A stretch of DNA of 64,000 bases. It comes from Fidelibacterota bacterium. GTDB taxonomy: Bacteria > Fidelibacterota > Marinisomatia > Marinisomatales > TCS55. The notes beneath the pieces were generated by a model. The model did not search any database and was not told the DNA's origin. It saw only the letters and a program-made list of their open reading frames with translations. Positions 46,033 to 55,637 of this stretch are shown here, one piece after another (within the stretch, counting starts at the first letter, position 1; each line of letters begins with the position of its first letter). The DNA lies in the NCBI GenBank assembly GCA_014382015.1, contig JACNKN010000066.1, positions 91,619 through 155,618 on the forward strand, in the 5' to 3' direction. A program made the position numbers and the translations under genes.

Positions 46033-46626
46033 CTAATTTTTTTCTACACACTTGAGTTTTTTAGCTAATTGATCTCTTAAGAATAATCGAGCCCGCATGA
46101 GACGAACTTTCACATTGGATACTGAAATATTTAAAATTTCAGCCGTTTTATTTGTGGAAACTCCTTCCAAATCCCTCAAAACAAATACAATTCGATAATC
46201 CTCAGAAAGTTCCTTCAGTGCTTTTTTAAGGCAGGAATGAAAAGACTCTGGATCTAACTCATTTTCAGGATGATCCGGCCAATTTCTAATTTCATATCCT
46301 TTTAACGATTCAAATCCTGGGTCATGAATGGAAATATCCCGATCAATATAATCTTTTGCACGCAATTTCCCCAATGCCACATTAGTTCCAATACGGTATA
46401 ACCATGTTCCGATTGAGGATGCACCCTTAAACGTTTGGATTTTATCTATAAAAATCAAAAATGTTTCCTGCAGGACATCTTCTGCATCTTCTTGATTTTG
46501 CATCAACCGTAAGGCAAGATTATAGATGTGGTGTGATTGTTGTTCCACAATAGAAGCAATCGCCCATTCGTCCCCCGCTTTCGCTTTTTCAACCAAATGG
46601 GTTTCATCATATTCTGGGGTTTTCAA
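46033..46626 (-). CDS. ECF-type RNA polymerase sigma factor
   Basis: A 197-residue sigma-70 of the ECF class. Region 2 includes ALRLMQNQEDAEDVLQETFLIFIDKI and GSFSTWLYRI-like GASSIGTWLYRIGTNVAL; region 4 has EDYRIVFVLRDLEGVSTNKTAEILNISVSNVKVRLMRARLFL. Regions 1.1 and 3 are absent, as in the class. It is 4 bases from thioredoxin and paired with the zinc-finger anti-sigma factor. A promoter resembling ECF sites lies before thioredoxin, suggesting autoregulation. Confidence 0.93.
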   Translation of the reverse strand: MKTPEYDETHLVEKAKAGDEWAIASIVEQQSHHIYNLALRLMQNQEDAEDVLQETFLIFIDKIQTFKGASSIGTWLYRIGTNVALGKLRAKDYIDRDISIHDPGFESLKGYEIRNWPDHPENELDPESFHSCLKKALKELSEDYRIVFVLRDLEGVSTNKTAEILNISVSNVKVRLMRARLFLRDQLAKKLKCVEKN

Positions 46627-46630
46627 TCGT

Positions 46631-46975
46631 TTAATAAACTGCCAATTCTGAGGCTAAATGGTAATCAATCTTTTCTTTAAGTACCTGTTTAGGCACAGCA
46701 CCCACAACGCGATCTACTTCTTGACTATCACGTATAAATAAGATAGTGGGAATTCCCGATACACCTAACTCTTGGGATTTACTATTTTCATCCGCGTTTA
46801 GTTTGCCAATAACGGCTTGACCGGAATACTCATCTGCCAATTCATCAATGATGGGTCCAACTATTCTGCAGGGACCACACCAGGGTGCCCATACATCAAC
46901 AAGGACTAATCCTTCTGTATTTGAAACTTCAGTTTCCCAGTTTTGATCTGTAAATGATTTTATATTTTCTGACAT
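46631..46975 (-). CDS. trxA: Thioredoxin
   Basis: A 114-residue thioredoxin with WAPWCGPC (Cys33, Cys36) and SGIPT with the cis-Pro. No signal peptide, so cytoplasmic. It has a good Shine-Dalgarno (AAAGGAG) and is the first gene of the operon with the ECF sigma factor. Co-regulation suggests a response to thiol stress. Confidence 0.93.
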   Translation of the reverse strand: MSENIKSFTDQNWETEVSNTEGLVLVDVWAPWCGPCRIVGPIIDELADEYSGQAVIGKLNADENSKSQELGVSGIPTILFIRDSQEVDRVVGAVPKQVLKEKIDYHLASELAVY

Positions 46976-46995
46976 TATAGACTCCTTTTCTCAAT

Positions 46996-47023
46996 TAGAT
47001 GCAAAAAGAGTATTTTGGTTACA
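46996..47023 (-). promoter_or_regulatory. Candidate ECF promoter of the thioredoxin-sigma operon
   Basis: Minus strand TGTAACC, then GCATCTA with 16 bases between AAC and CATC, about 20 bases before the thioredoxin ATG. ECF promoters commonly have AAC at -35 and a CGT-like -10 at this distance. It lies in the only gap (56 bases) before the operon. Confidence 0.4.
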
Positions 47024-47031
47024 TATTCATT

Positions 47032-48825
47032 TTAAAATGGCCAAAAAACCGGGATAAAAATAATGGCAATGACAAAAAGGGTTAATGCCAAAGGCAGTCC
47101 AACCTTGATATAATCAGAAAATTTATACCCACCAGGACCATAAACCATGAGGTTGGTTTGATATCCGACCGGCGTAATAAATGATGCAGATGCTGCAAAA
47201 CAAACTGCAAAAATAAAGGGCCGCGCATCCATTCCTAATTGGGCTGTCACCACCATTACAATCGGTGTCATAATAATGGCTGTGGCCGCATTGGAAGACA
47301 CTTCTGTCAACACCATTGTGATAAAATAAACAAGCGCTAACAATACATAAGGCTGCCACTCTACTGATGATGATAATACGACATTTGAGATGGATGATCC
47401 AATCCAGGCGGCCGTTCCGGTTGACCGGATGACTAATCCAAGGGGAATGAGAGCGGCAATCAATATAATAACCTGCCAATTGATAGATTGATAGACTTCG
47501 TTTGGTTTAAGCACTTTTAGTACCAACAACACAACGGTTCCGATTAACGCTCCTTTTAAAATAGGAAAAATTCCCAGCGCTGCTAAAAGAATCGCCATAG
47601 CCAATACAATTATACTCATCCACCAAAAGCGTACTTTTTCCAGTTTTTGATCTACTTCTCCCAATAAAATAAATTTTCCCCTTGTGGCTAGTTCATTCAG
47701 TTTCTCCCGGGAACCGTAAACCAAAAGAGTATCATATGATCGGAGTATAACATGGGCAATTTTTTTCCTGATAATAGATCCTTCTCGACGAATTGCCAAG
47801 ATAAAAGCACCAAACCGTTGCCGGAAATTTGATTCCATTAACGTCTGTCCCACCAAATCTGATTTATCAGAAATCATACATTCCATTAATATATTGTCTT
47901 GTTTTTCCAATTCTTTCTGGGTCAATTTTTCATCTGTAAGCAGGGTGACTTTTTCCACTTCTTTTATTCTTAAAAAACTTTCAACCGATCCCTTTACAAA
48001 AAGAATATCACCTTCTTTTAAAATTCGGCTCCCGATATTTTGAGAAATCAACTGGCCATCTCGTTGAATATCTAAAATCATTACATCATAATTCTGGTTA
48101 ATCTGGCGATCTTTACATGTGGAACCAACTAAAGGAGATTCCGCTGTTATTTTAATCTCTGTCAAATATCCTGCCAGATGATAACTCTGAGTTAAACTTG
48201 ATGTTACCGTCCGCGAGGGAAGTAATCGAGGCGCAATCCACAAAATGTAGATTAATCCAATTACCATGCTAATGGATCCATATTTAGCGAATTCAAACAT
48301 GCCCAAAGAAACGGTTCCGCCATTTTGTAAATAAATGGAATTCACCAATAAGTTTGTAGAAGTACCGACCAACGTCAGTGAACCGCCTAATATGGCAGCA
48401 TAGCTTAATGGTATTAATACCTTAGAGGGACTCATGTGGTATTGGTGAGCCAATCGCATAGTTACGGGCATAAAAATGGCTACAATGGCTGTATTATTCA
48501 CCAGGGCACTGGCGATTCCGATTGTGAGTAAATAAACACCCAAACCCAATGTGCGCGATTTGGATGCAAGTCGATTTATCTTCACAACCAAATATTCAAG
48601 AACACGCGTTTTCTGAAGCGCATGGCTCAATGTAAACAAAAGGGCAATCGTAATGACAGCTGGATTTGATAATCCGGATATAGCTTCTTCTGGTGTTAAA
48701 AAACCAAACCCAAAGAGGATACTCAGTATGAGTAAGGCAGTGATATCCAGACTGAAAGTTTCTGTAACAAACAGGATAAAAGCCAATCCAATGACCGCAA
48801 GGACAAATGCAATTTCAAATGTCAT
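47032..48825 (-). CDS. SLC13/DASS-type permease with two TrkA-C domains
   Basis: The 597-residue protein has two blocks of about six helices split by two cytosolic TrkA-C domains (about residues 210-390). SALVNNTAIVAIFMPV, GTSTNLLVN and, in the second half, TEVSSNAATAIIMTPI and ITPVGYQTNLMVYGPGGY are the paired hairpin motifs of the sodium-dicarboxylate/sulfate family. Members carry sulfate, tricarballylate or similar anions; the substrate is not settled. Sulfate would suit the nearby sulfur-related genes. Confidence 0.86.
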   Translation of the reverse strand: MTFEIAFVLAVIGLAFILFVTETFSLDITALLILSILFGFGFLTPEEAISGLSNPAVITIALLFTLSHALQKTRVLEYLVVKINRLASKSRTLGLGVYLLTIGIASALVNNTAIVAIFMPVTMRLAHQYHMSPSKVLIPLSYAAILGGSLTLVGTSTNLLVNSIYLQNGGTVSLGMFEFAKYGSISMVIGLIYILWIAPRLLPSRTVTSSLTQSYHLAGYLTEIKITAESPLVGSTCKDRQINQNYDVMILDIQRDGQLISQNIGSRILKEGDILFVKGSVESFLRIKEVEKVTLLTDEKLTQKELEKQDNILMECMISDKSDLVGQTLMESNFRQRFGAFILAIRREGSIIRKKIAHVILRSYDTLLVYGSREKLNELATRGKFILLGEVDQKLEKVRFWWMSIIVLAMAILLAALGIFPILKGALIGTVVLLVLKVLKPNEVYQSINWQVIILIAALIPLGLVIRSTGTAAWIGSSISNVVLSSSVEWQPYVLLALVYFITMVLTEVSSNAATAIIMTPIVMVVTAQLGMDARPFIFAVCFAASASFITPVGYQTNLMVYGPGGYKFSDYIKVGLPLALTLFVIAIIFIPVFWPF

Positions 48826-48862
48826 ATAATTTTGATTAATTAAATTGGATCAAATCCAAAAA

Positions 48863-50548
48863 CTAAATTTGGACGTCATCAATCTGTTCTGGATCCAGAT
48901 ATTCTTCAGCATATTTAAGGTATATTTTTTCTTTTACAAAAATATCAAATAAATCTACATCTATATGGGCATCATTTTTCATAAACCCTAATATGCGCAT
49001 TGCCTGGCTCAGGGTTTTTCCTTTTTTATACGGACGATCCCTGGCCGTCAATGCTTCAAAAATATCCGCAATGGCCATAATGCGGGCCTGTACAGTCATT
49101 TCATTTTTCACCAATCCTTTTGGGTATCCAGTTCCATCTAGTTTCTCATGATGACCACCGGCAAACTCCGGGACATTTTGCAAATGTTTCGGATAGGGCA
49201 ATTCTTCCAGCATATTGATGGTCACCACAATATGATCATTAATCACTTTTCGTTCTTCCGGCGTTAGCGTCCCCCTTGGAATCGTTAAATTATATATTTC
49301 ATCTTCTGATAAAAAATTTTCCATCTTTCCATTGGGTTTCCACCGATAATTCGCAATTTGATAAACTCGATTCTTTTTTTCTCCAGACATGTATTCACCA
49401 CCCACATTGGATTCTTGGACAAATTCCAAATCACTTTTCAATATTCGCAATGTTTTACGGTACTCTGTTTTAAGATTCTTAATTTTCTCGAATTTTTCGT
49501 CTGATGAAAGCGATTCATTCCGCTCAATTTTTAATTCTTTTTTCAGGCGTTTTATTTCTGCATCTCGTTTTATGACTCCAAATCGCGTTTCTACTTCATA
49601 GACGCGATCATAAATAGTTTCAAGCTTTGTACTTTTATCCACCACAAATTCCGGCGTGGCGACTTTACCGCAATCATGGAGCCAAGCGGCGATTTTCAAC
49701 TCATACATTTCTTTTTCAGTAAATGATACATCTGCAAATGGACCCTCTTTTGTTTCCTGAACTGCGTTTGCTAAAAGCATGGTAATCTCCGGTACACGTT
49801 CACAATGTCCGCCGGTGTAGGGCGATTTTGCATCAATAGCAGATGCAATAAGTTTAATAAAGGATTCGAATAAATTTTCTAGATCTTGAATAAGGTTTTT
49901 ATTAGTAATTGCCACAGCAGCTTGACTTGCTAATGCTTCCACCATATCTTGAACATCGGATGTAAATGGGATTATTTTTTTGGATTTTGCATCCTGTGCA
50001 TTTAAAAGCTGAAGCACACCAATAATTTCATCTTCATGATTTTTGAGTGGAACAGTTAAAAATGATTTAGATCGATATCCGGTTTTTTCATCAAACATTT
50101 TTGTTCCGGTAAAATCAAATCCTTTAGCCTTGTAGGCATCCTTAATATTGACTGTTTCCCCTGTAAGTCCTACAAAAGCCGCAATCATAGATTTATTGGG
50201 TTTACCTTCATCTGTATAAAGTTTTACCGGATAAAATGGAATTTCTTTCCCAGAGGTACCACCCATATGAAAATCTAGGGAATCCGTCATCAAGATTTCA
50301 AATCTTAATCGCTCATCATTTGTCATCATGTATAAAGTACCCCCATCCGAATTTGCGATTCGCTTGGCCTCTAAGAGAATCATTTCCAGAAGTTTATTCA
50401 TATCCTTCTCTTTAGATAGAGCCAAACCAATGCTCGCTAAATTACTGATTTGCTTTTCTAAATCAGTAATATATGCATGAACAGCAGAAGGAGCTTCCGA
50501 TAAATACTTGGCCACTTGTGTTTTTGAGTATTGGGGTTGTTTTGCCAT
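48863..50548 (-). CDS. GAF-HD-GYP putative c-di-GMP phosphodiesterase
   Basis: I choose ATG 50548 (561 residues) over the longer frame to 50605, though no strong Shine-Dalgarno is visible. A coiled coil leads to a GAF domain (about 45-215) and an HD-GYP domain. HD motifs YTGGHCERV and WLHDCGKVATP come first; HHEKLDGTGYPKGL is the GYP signature. About 150 residues of charged coiled coil and beta segment separate HD and GYP motifs, much more than usual. It should hydrolyse c-di-GMP in response to a small ligand or redox signal at GAF. It is divergent from the giant ligase gene. Confidence 0.85.
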   Translation of the reverse strand: MAKQPQYSKTQVAKYLSEAPSAVHAYITDLEKQISNLASIGLALSKEKDMNKLLEMILLEAKRIANSDGGTLYMMTNDERLRFEILMTDSLDFHMGGTSGKEIPFYPVKLYTDEGKPNKSMIAAFVGLTGETVNIKDAYKAKGFDFTGTKMFDEKTGYRSKSFLTVPLKNHEDEIIGVLQLLNAQDAKSKKIIPFTSDVQDMVEALASQAAVAITNKNLIQDLENLFESFIKLIASAIDAKSPYTGGHCERVPEITMLLANAVQETKEGPFADVSFTEKEMYELKIAAWLHDCGKVATPEFVVDKSTKLETIYDRVYEVETRFGVIKRDAEIKRLKKELKIERNESLSSDEKFEKIKNLKTEYRKTLRILKSDLEFVQESNVGGEYMSGEKKNRVYQIANYRWKPNGKMENFLSEDEIYNLTIPRGTLTPEERKVINDHIVVTINMLEELPYPKHLQNVPEFAGGHHEKLDGTGYPKGLVKNEMTVQARIMAIADIFEALTARDRPYKKGKTLSQAMRILGFMKNDAHIDVDLFDIFVKEKIYLKYAEEYLDPEQIDDVQI

Positions 50549-50650
50549 GAAACTTTGTTGTTTAGTAACGAGTGAAAACTTACAGAAATCCATGACATTG
50601 AGCAACCATATAGATGAGGGATATATTTATTGAATTCTCTAATTTTATGG

Positions 50651-53600
50651 ATGGCAAAACAAACCAAAACGATCCAACACGCCTTCAATAGCCAATATAA
50701 CGTGGATGACTTGTTTGCAACTGTCCATTCATTATTAGATTCAAATAATGATAAGGATATCCATGAATTTTTAGAAATTGGTCATCTTCCTTCTGTCAAT
50801 CAATTAATTTATACAGAAAGCAAAGTGGGAGAGTGGTTCCGCCTCCTTCATAAACTTATATTAAAATCAAATTTTAATGTCTATGCCCTGCTCAGCCAGC
50901 GGGTGGAACGATATGGAGATAAATCATTATTCCAGACCATTTCAGCGAATAATATTGCATCTACTTCTTTTAATGATGTTTGGAAATTAGTCCAATCCAT
51001 TGGTTCATATTTTCAGACAACCCTGGGAAAAAATGATACCATCGGAATCCTTACGCCCAATCATCTTAATGGTATTATAATTGATTTAGCCTGCCTTGCT
51101 TATAATATTCGCATTGTTCCCGTCCCCATGAATTTATCCTCGGACCATTTGGATTATGTGTTGGATCATGCAGAAATATCCCACTTATTTATTGGAGGCG
51201 GAAAGGCGCGAGAATCACTAAAGGATACCAGACGTAGTCCGTCGGAATTCAATGCCGTCCAAATTGATGACAATGCGGAATGGAATGGATTTGTAGCGAA
51301 GTGCAGCCAATCCAAAATTGTTAATCCAATATCCAAAGGTCTTCAATCTTTGGCAACAATTATGTACACCTCAGGCACTACAGATAATCCAAAAGGTATT
51401 ATTTTTAATCAGGAAAATATCATTACAAAACGGTTTGCCCGGGCCTTGGCCCTGCCTGAAATTGGCCCCAACGATTCATTTCTTTGCTACCTCCCCCTAT
51501 ATCATACATTTGGTCGATGGTTTGAAATGATGGGATCTATCTTCTGGGGCACCACTTATACATTCACCCAATCCACATCTTTTAAAAACTTACTCCATGA
51601 TTTGAAAGTGACAAAACCATCTGTATTTATATCAATCCCCAAACGGTGGATTCAAATCCAGGAGCATGTGGCTGCTTCAATCCCAATTGAAAAATCGGAT
51701 GATAAAGCTATTCAAAAGATGACCCGGACCATTACAGGTGGAAACTTAAAATGGGGACTCTCAGCCGCAGGATTCCTCGATCCGGATATATTCAAATTCT
51801 TCCATGAAAACAATATTGCTTTATTAAGCGGTTATGGTATGACCGAGGGAACCGGTGGAATAACCATGACACCCCCAGAGGATTATGTGCCTAATTCCGT
51901 TGGGAAATCACTACCTGGAATTGACCTGAAATTGGCAGACGATAATGAATTACTTTTGCGGGGCCCATATGTTTCTCCCGGTTATTATAAGGATGAAATA
52001 AAAGGATCATATACGGATGGATGGTTTCATACAGGCGATATTTTCAATTATAAAAAGGGTCATTACTTTATAGTTGATCGAAAAAAAGAAATTTATAAAA
52101 ACAGCCGTGGACAAACTATATCTCCCCAAAAAATAGAAAACCTATTCCAGGATTTTGAAGCGATCCGATCCGTCTTTTTAGTAGGTGATGGAAAAGAATT
52201 CAATACAATTCTCCTGTATCCGGAAGCGGAAAATGATGCAGTAGATCTAAAAACAATGTCTCCTGATGAGATTCGAATCTATTTTAGTTCTTTGGTTTTT
52301 TCTGTAAATACATTTTTACCCCCCTATGAGCGAATCGTGAATTATGCCATCATCCCCAGAGACTTCGACCATGATAACAATGAACTCACATTGAAGAATA
52401 CCTTTAAACGAAAAAATGTATTAGAAAATTTTGCTGATATTATTGAACCCATGTATAAAAAGAATTATATCAGCCTCATTCGTGGAGATTATGAAATACA
52501 AATTCCGAACTGGCTTCTCCGGGAAAAACGTCTGACAGGGGGAGATATTCGTTGGGATGGAAAAACGATCCGCGAATATGGATTAGAAGAAGGCTTACCG
52601 CTTAAATGGACCAAATCAGCATTAATAATTGGAGATTATGTTTATCATGCAAATGACACGACGATTAGTTTTGAAAAGCTTCTCAGAGACCCCACTTTAT
52701 GGCTGGGAAACCAGGCATTGATTGACTTCATGGGAGAAGTGGGGTTTCGGGTAGTTTCGTTTGAACCATACCTTACCCTGTCAGTGAATCACCTCCGTAT
52801 ACCTTTTCAAAAATTCAATATTTTACTGGAAGATACGCCCGAATATTCCGATGGAGAATTATCCTTACCTCCCCTCCATTTAGCTGCACACAACCTTTTA
52901 CAAAAAGATCGCCAACACGTTAAATCTGCCTTGGCATATTTTCAACAAGGATTGGATTCTCCAAAATATCAAGCCATTATACAGGATCAATTATTACGAC
53001 TTCAAACCCACCCCGATTCTGACATTTGGGCACGATCTTTTGAAATGCTCATGCCCCATCTAACAGGAGAAATGTTTATAAACCTATATCGGAAATCCAT
53101 ACATTCAGATCAATCTGATTCCTTCACTACTTTGAATCCGGGACTGATACAGGAAAACCATTTTCTATCAATATTAGAATTATTGACTGAATTCAGGCAT
53201 TCAAAAAAAATACGGATAAAAGATGAAAAAGTGGGAAAAATGTTAATCCGTTTGATTACGAAATTAGGCATTAATCTCCCGAAATATTTTACAAAATCAC
53301 GGGGAGAATTAACCCTCTGGATGCTGGTCTCTCAAAATGAATCTCTGGCAAAACTGGCTCGAGAGAATCGATCCAAGTTGGAGGATGGATTTCGCGAATG
53401 GATCCATTCACATTCATCAGCCAAAGAATTTAACTGGCAAAATATTCTTCAATTTGATGAAAATGTTTCGAAAGAATTAAAGACCCGGATTAATCATGTT
53501 TTCATTAATTCAACAATAATTTGTGAATCTACTTTTATTTTTTCCCATGGTCGCCTAATACAATTAAATGAAATTATGCCTCAAGGAATTTGGGTTTCTC

Positions 53601-55123
53601 ATCTAGGACACGGGCATGGAAAACATGTCGTAAGGGTATTGGTCCAGTTAAAAGATGGACAAGCATATAATTTTGTCATCAACATGAATGAATCATTAAA
53701 ACCAGCCCAATTTACCCAAGAAACAAATTGGCTCATTTCTATGGGGGCCACCATTCAAGATAAGCAATTAGTGGAAAAATTTGGGTCTTTCTGGCTCGAG
53801 CATCAAGTTTATACTGAAGAATATATTTTGGGTGAAACTGTTTTGCAATATCTCTACCGCAATGAAAATGAAATAATTTCTGGTATGGTACCGGATCGAT
53901 GGCAAATGCGATGGCTCCACTTTATTTGGAACGGCGCAACGGCCTATTTAGAATTCTGGAAACGAACCGGGTGTACACGTATCATTAAAAACGCCTCCCC
54001 GAAAAATGTTATTATTCCGGAATTTGATTATTATACAGGTACAAGACTTGTATCAATCTCTGGACGTAAAAAGACTCATAATATTGAAGATGTCTTTTCG
54101 TCTTTTTATCAACATTTTATTTTAGAAACAGAAGCATTATTCCCCGGCTTGAAAAAAATGGCAGATTGGGAAATATTATATACAGTTGTGTTAGAGGTTT
54201 TTGGAATAAAAACAGGATCAAAAATTCTTAAAACCATAAAAAGGATGGATAAACATTCCCAAAAACGTGTGAAACTATTCTTAGAGGAAGTCAACTCAAC
54301 TGGCTTGCTGAGGAAACAGGTTGTTTTCGCTTCTTTACGGTATCAACGTTGGCTGGATTTGAATCCCAGTGCCACTCATAAGGCTCGGGGTATTATTATT
54401 CAGGATTTATATAAAGATTATAAACTACAGTTAATGATAGAAAAATATCCTGAAACACGAATTCGATTTTTCCTTATGACAGCCTTCCAGGATGCCAATC
54501 CAGATTTAATCAAACGATTAACTGACTTGATGGTGCATATGCGTACTGGTTCCGTATCAGAAGAAAGTCTCGAATCATACCTTCATACAATTCACGATGA
54601 AATAGATTTGACGGAAGCAGAAAAATATTTCTTAACGCGCCTCGTCTTTGAACATGTGGATGCGGCAGATTATGCAGAACTTATCTCACGAGATATGGGA
54701 TCAAAAGGTCAATTGGATTTAGCCGTAATCATTGAAGGAAAATCAGGTCAATCATTTAAAATTCGTCCACCATTTCATCCGAAAGAAGTGGCGCGATTCC
54801 ATCGCCTTCTACTAGAAGCTAAATTAGAAGTTCAGTTTGAAACACAACATGAGTTTCTATTTGTGAATGATAAAAAAGACACATTGGCCGGTGGTTTATT
54901 TTGGAAACAAACTGGCCCGAGTATAGTGCATTTAGAAAAAATTGTTATCGCACCCCATTACCGGAATAGTCACTTAAGTCTTCGATTGGCAGAAGAATTT
55001 TTCAATCGGTTACGATTAAAAAAATATAAATATTTAACGGTAGGATTTTTTCAGGCTGGCTTTTTCTATCGATTAGGATTCGAAATTGATCAAAAGTTCG
55101 GTGGGTTGGTTAAACGCCTTTAA
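50651..55123 (+). CDS. Giant acyl-adenylating protein with C-terminal GNAT-like domain
   Basis: About 1490 residues from ATG 50651; a TTG at 50630 is a weaker start. Residues 60-600 are an acyl-CoA synthetase-like domain with YTSGTTDNPKG (about 238), LSGYGMTEGTGG (about 391), GWFHTGDIF and VDRKKEIYKNSRGQTISPQKIE, and near its end TLKNTFKRKNV. Residues 610-1350 are not recognised; short helical repeats appear at about 750-830, and GRLIQLNEI...VRVLVQLKDG and FVINMNES look like a beta sheet with a nucleotide-binding or kinase-like flavour, unproven. Residues 1360-1490 resemble a GNAT acetyltransferase (LEKIVIAPHYRNSHLSLRLAEEFF). It may load an acid and pass it to an amine. Unique arrangement to my knowledge. 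Confidence 0.72.
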   Translation: MAKQTKTIQHAFNSQYNVDDLFATVHSLLDSNNDKDIHEFLEIGHLPSVNQLIYTESKVGEWFRLLHKLILKSNFNVYALLSQRVERYGDKSLFQTISANNIASTSFNDVWKLVQSIGSYFQTTLGKNDTIGILTPNHLNGIIIDLACLAYNIRIVPVPMNLSSDHLDYVLDHAEISHLFIGGGKARESLKDTRRSPSEFNAVQIDDNAEWNGFVAKCSQSKIVNPISKGLQSLATIMYTSGTTDNPKGIIFNQENIITKRFARALALPEIGPNDSFLCYLPLYHTFGRWFEMMGSIFWGTTYTFTQSTSFKNLLHDLKVTKPSVFISIPKRWIQIQEHVAASIPIEKSDDKAIQKMTRTITGGNLKWGLSAAGFLDPDIFKFFHENNIALLSGYGMTEGTGGITMTPPEDYVPNSVGKSLPGIDLKLADDNELLLRGPYVSPGYYKDEIKGSYTDGWFHTGDIFNYKKGHYFIVDRKKEIYKNSRGQTISPQKIENLFQDFEAIRSVFLVGDGKEFNTILLYPEAENDAVDLKTMSPDEIRIYFSSLVFSVNTFLPPYERIVNYAIIPRDFDHDNNELTLKNTFKRKNVLENFADIIEPMYKKNYISLIRGDYEIQIPNWLLREKRLTGGDIRWDGKTIREYGLEEGLPLKWTKSALIIGDYVYHANDTTISFEKLLRDPTLWLGNQALIDFMGEVGFRVVSFEPYLTLSVNHLRIPFQKFNILLEDTPEYSDGELSLPPLHLAAHNLLQKDRQHVKSALAYFQQGLDSPKYQAIIQDQLLRLQTHPDSDIWARSFEMLMPHLTGEMFINLYRKSIHSDQSDSFTTLNPGLIQENHFLSILELLTEFRHSKKIRIKDEKVGKMLIRLITKLGINLPKYFTKSRGELTLWMLVSQNESLAKLARENRSKLEDGFREWIHSHSSAKEFNWQNILQFDENVSKELKTRINHVFINSTIICESTFIFSHGRLIQLNEIMPQGIWVSHLGHGHGKHVVRVLVQLKDGQAYNFVINMNESLKPAQFTQETNWLISMGATIQDKQLVEKFGSFWLEHQVYTEEYILGETVLQYLYRNENEIISGMVPDRWQMRWLHFIWNGATAYLEFWKRTGCTRIIKNASPKNVIIPEFDYYTGTRLVSISGRKKTHNIEDVFSSFYQHFILETEALFPGLKKMADWEILYTVVLEVFGIKTGSKILKTIKRMDKHSQKRVKLFLEEVNSTGLLRKQVVFASLRYQRWLDLNPSATHKARGIIIQDLYKDYKLQLMIEKYPETRIRFFLMTAFQDANPDLIKRLTDLMVHMRTGSVSEESLESYLHTIHDEIDLTEAEKYFLTRLVFEHVDAADYAELISRDMGSKGQLDLAVIIEGKSGQSFKIRPPFHPKEVARFHRLLLEAKLEVQFETQHEFLFVNDKKDTLAGGLFWKQTGPSIVHLEKIVIAPHYRNSHLSLRLAEEFFNRLRLKKYKYLTVGFFQAGFFYRLGFEIDQKFGGLVKRL

Positions 55124-55635
55124 TAAAGCATCAGATAGATCATCACCCCAGTTACGGAAACATAGAGCCAAATCGGTAATGTAAATCTGGCAATTTTTCG
55201 GTGCTTACCAATGTTATCCGTCCATCCGCGGTAAAGGGTCACCAATGCCATGGGAATGATGATAACCGCCAACACGATATGGGTGAGGAGGATAAAATAA
55301 TAAATTTCAGAAAATTCACCTATATACTGTTTTGGCCCTGCCTTAAACCAGTGATAAATCACATAACTTACCAAAAAGGCGCTGGAAGTACCAAAAGCGG
55401 TGAGCATTATATTCTTATGCTGTTTCCGTTTTTTCTGCCGAATTAAAATATATCCATAGATAAGAATAATTGCTGTAATCCCATTAAGGGTTGCATGGAA
55501 AATCGGCAACTGGGATACATCTATTGAACCCTCTATACCCTCAGGCCTGGGCCCTAAAAACAAAAATGCAACAGCTAAGGAAATAATGATGGAAACAATG
55601 TAGATGATCCGGAGCCAGAAATTGTCTTTGCTCAC
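55120..55635 (-). CDS. DUF420 membrane protein (CtaM-like)
   Basis: A 171-residue protein with five helices; GSIDVSQLPIFHATLNGITAIILIYGYILIRQKKRKQHKNIML is the DUF420 signature with conserved His. In Bacillus the DUF420 protein CtaM is needed for active aa3 oxidase. It is the last gene of the biogenesis group and converges with the giant ligase gene with a 4-base overlap. Confidence 0.86.
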   Translation of the reverse strand: MSKDNFWLRIIYIVSIIISLAVAFLFLGPRPEGIEGSIDVSQLPIFHATLNGITAIILIYGYILIRQKKRKQHKNIMLTAFGTSSAFLVSYVIYHWFKAGPKQYIGEFSEIYYFILLTHIVLAVIIIPMALVTLYRGWTDNIGKHRKIARFTLPIWLYVSVTGVMIYLMLY

Positions 55636-55637
55636 TA

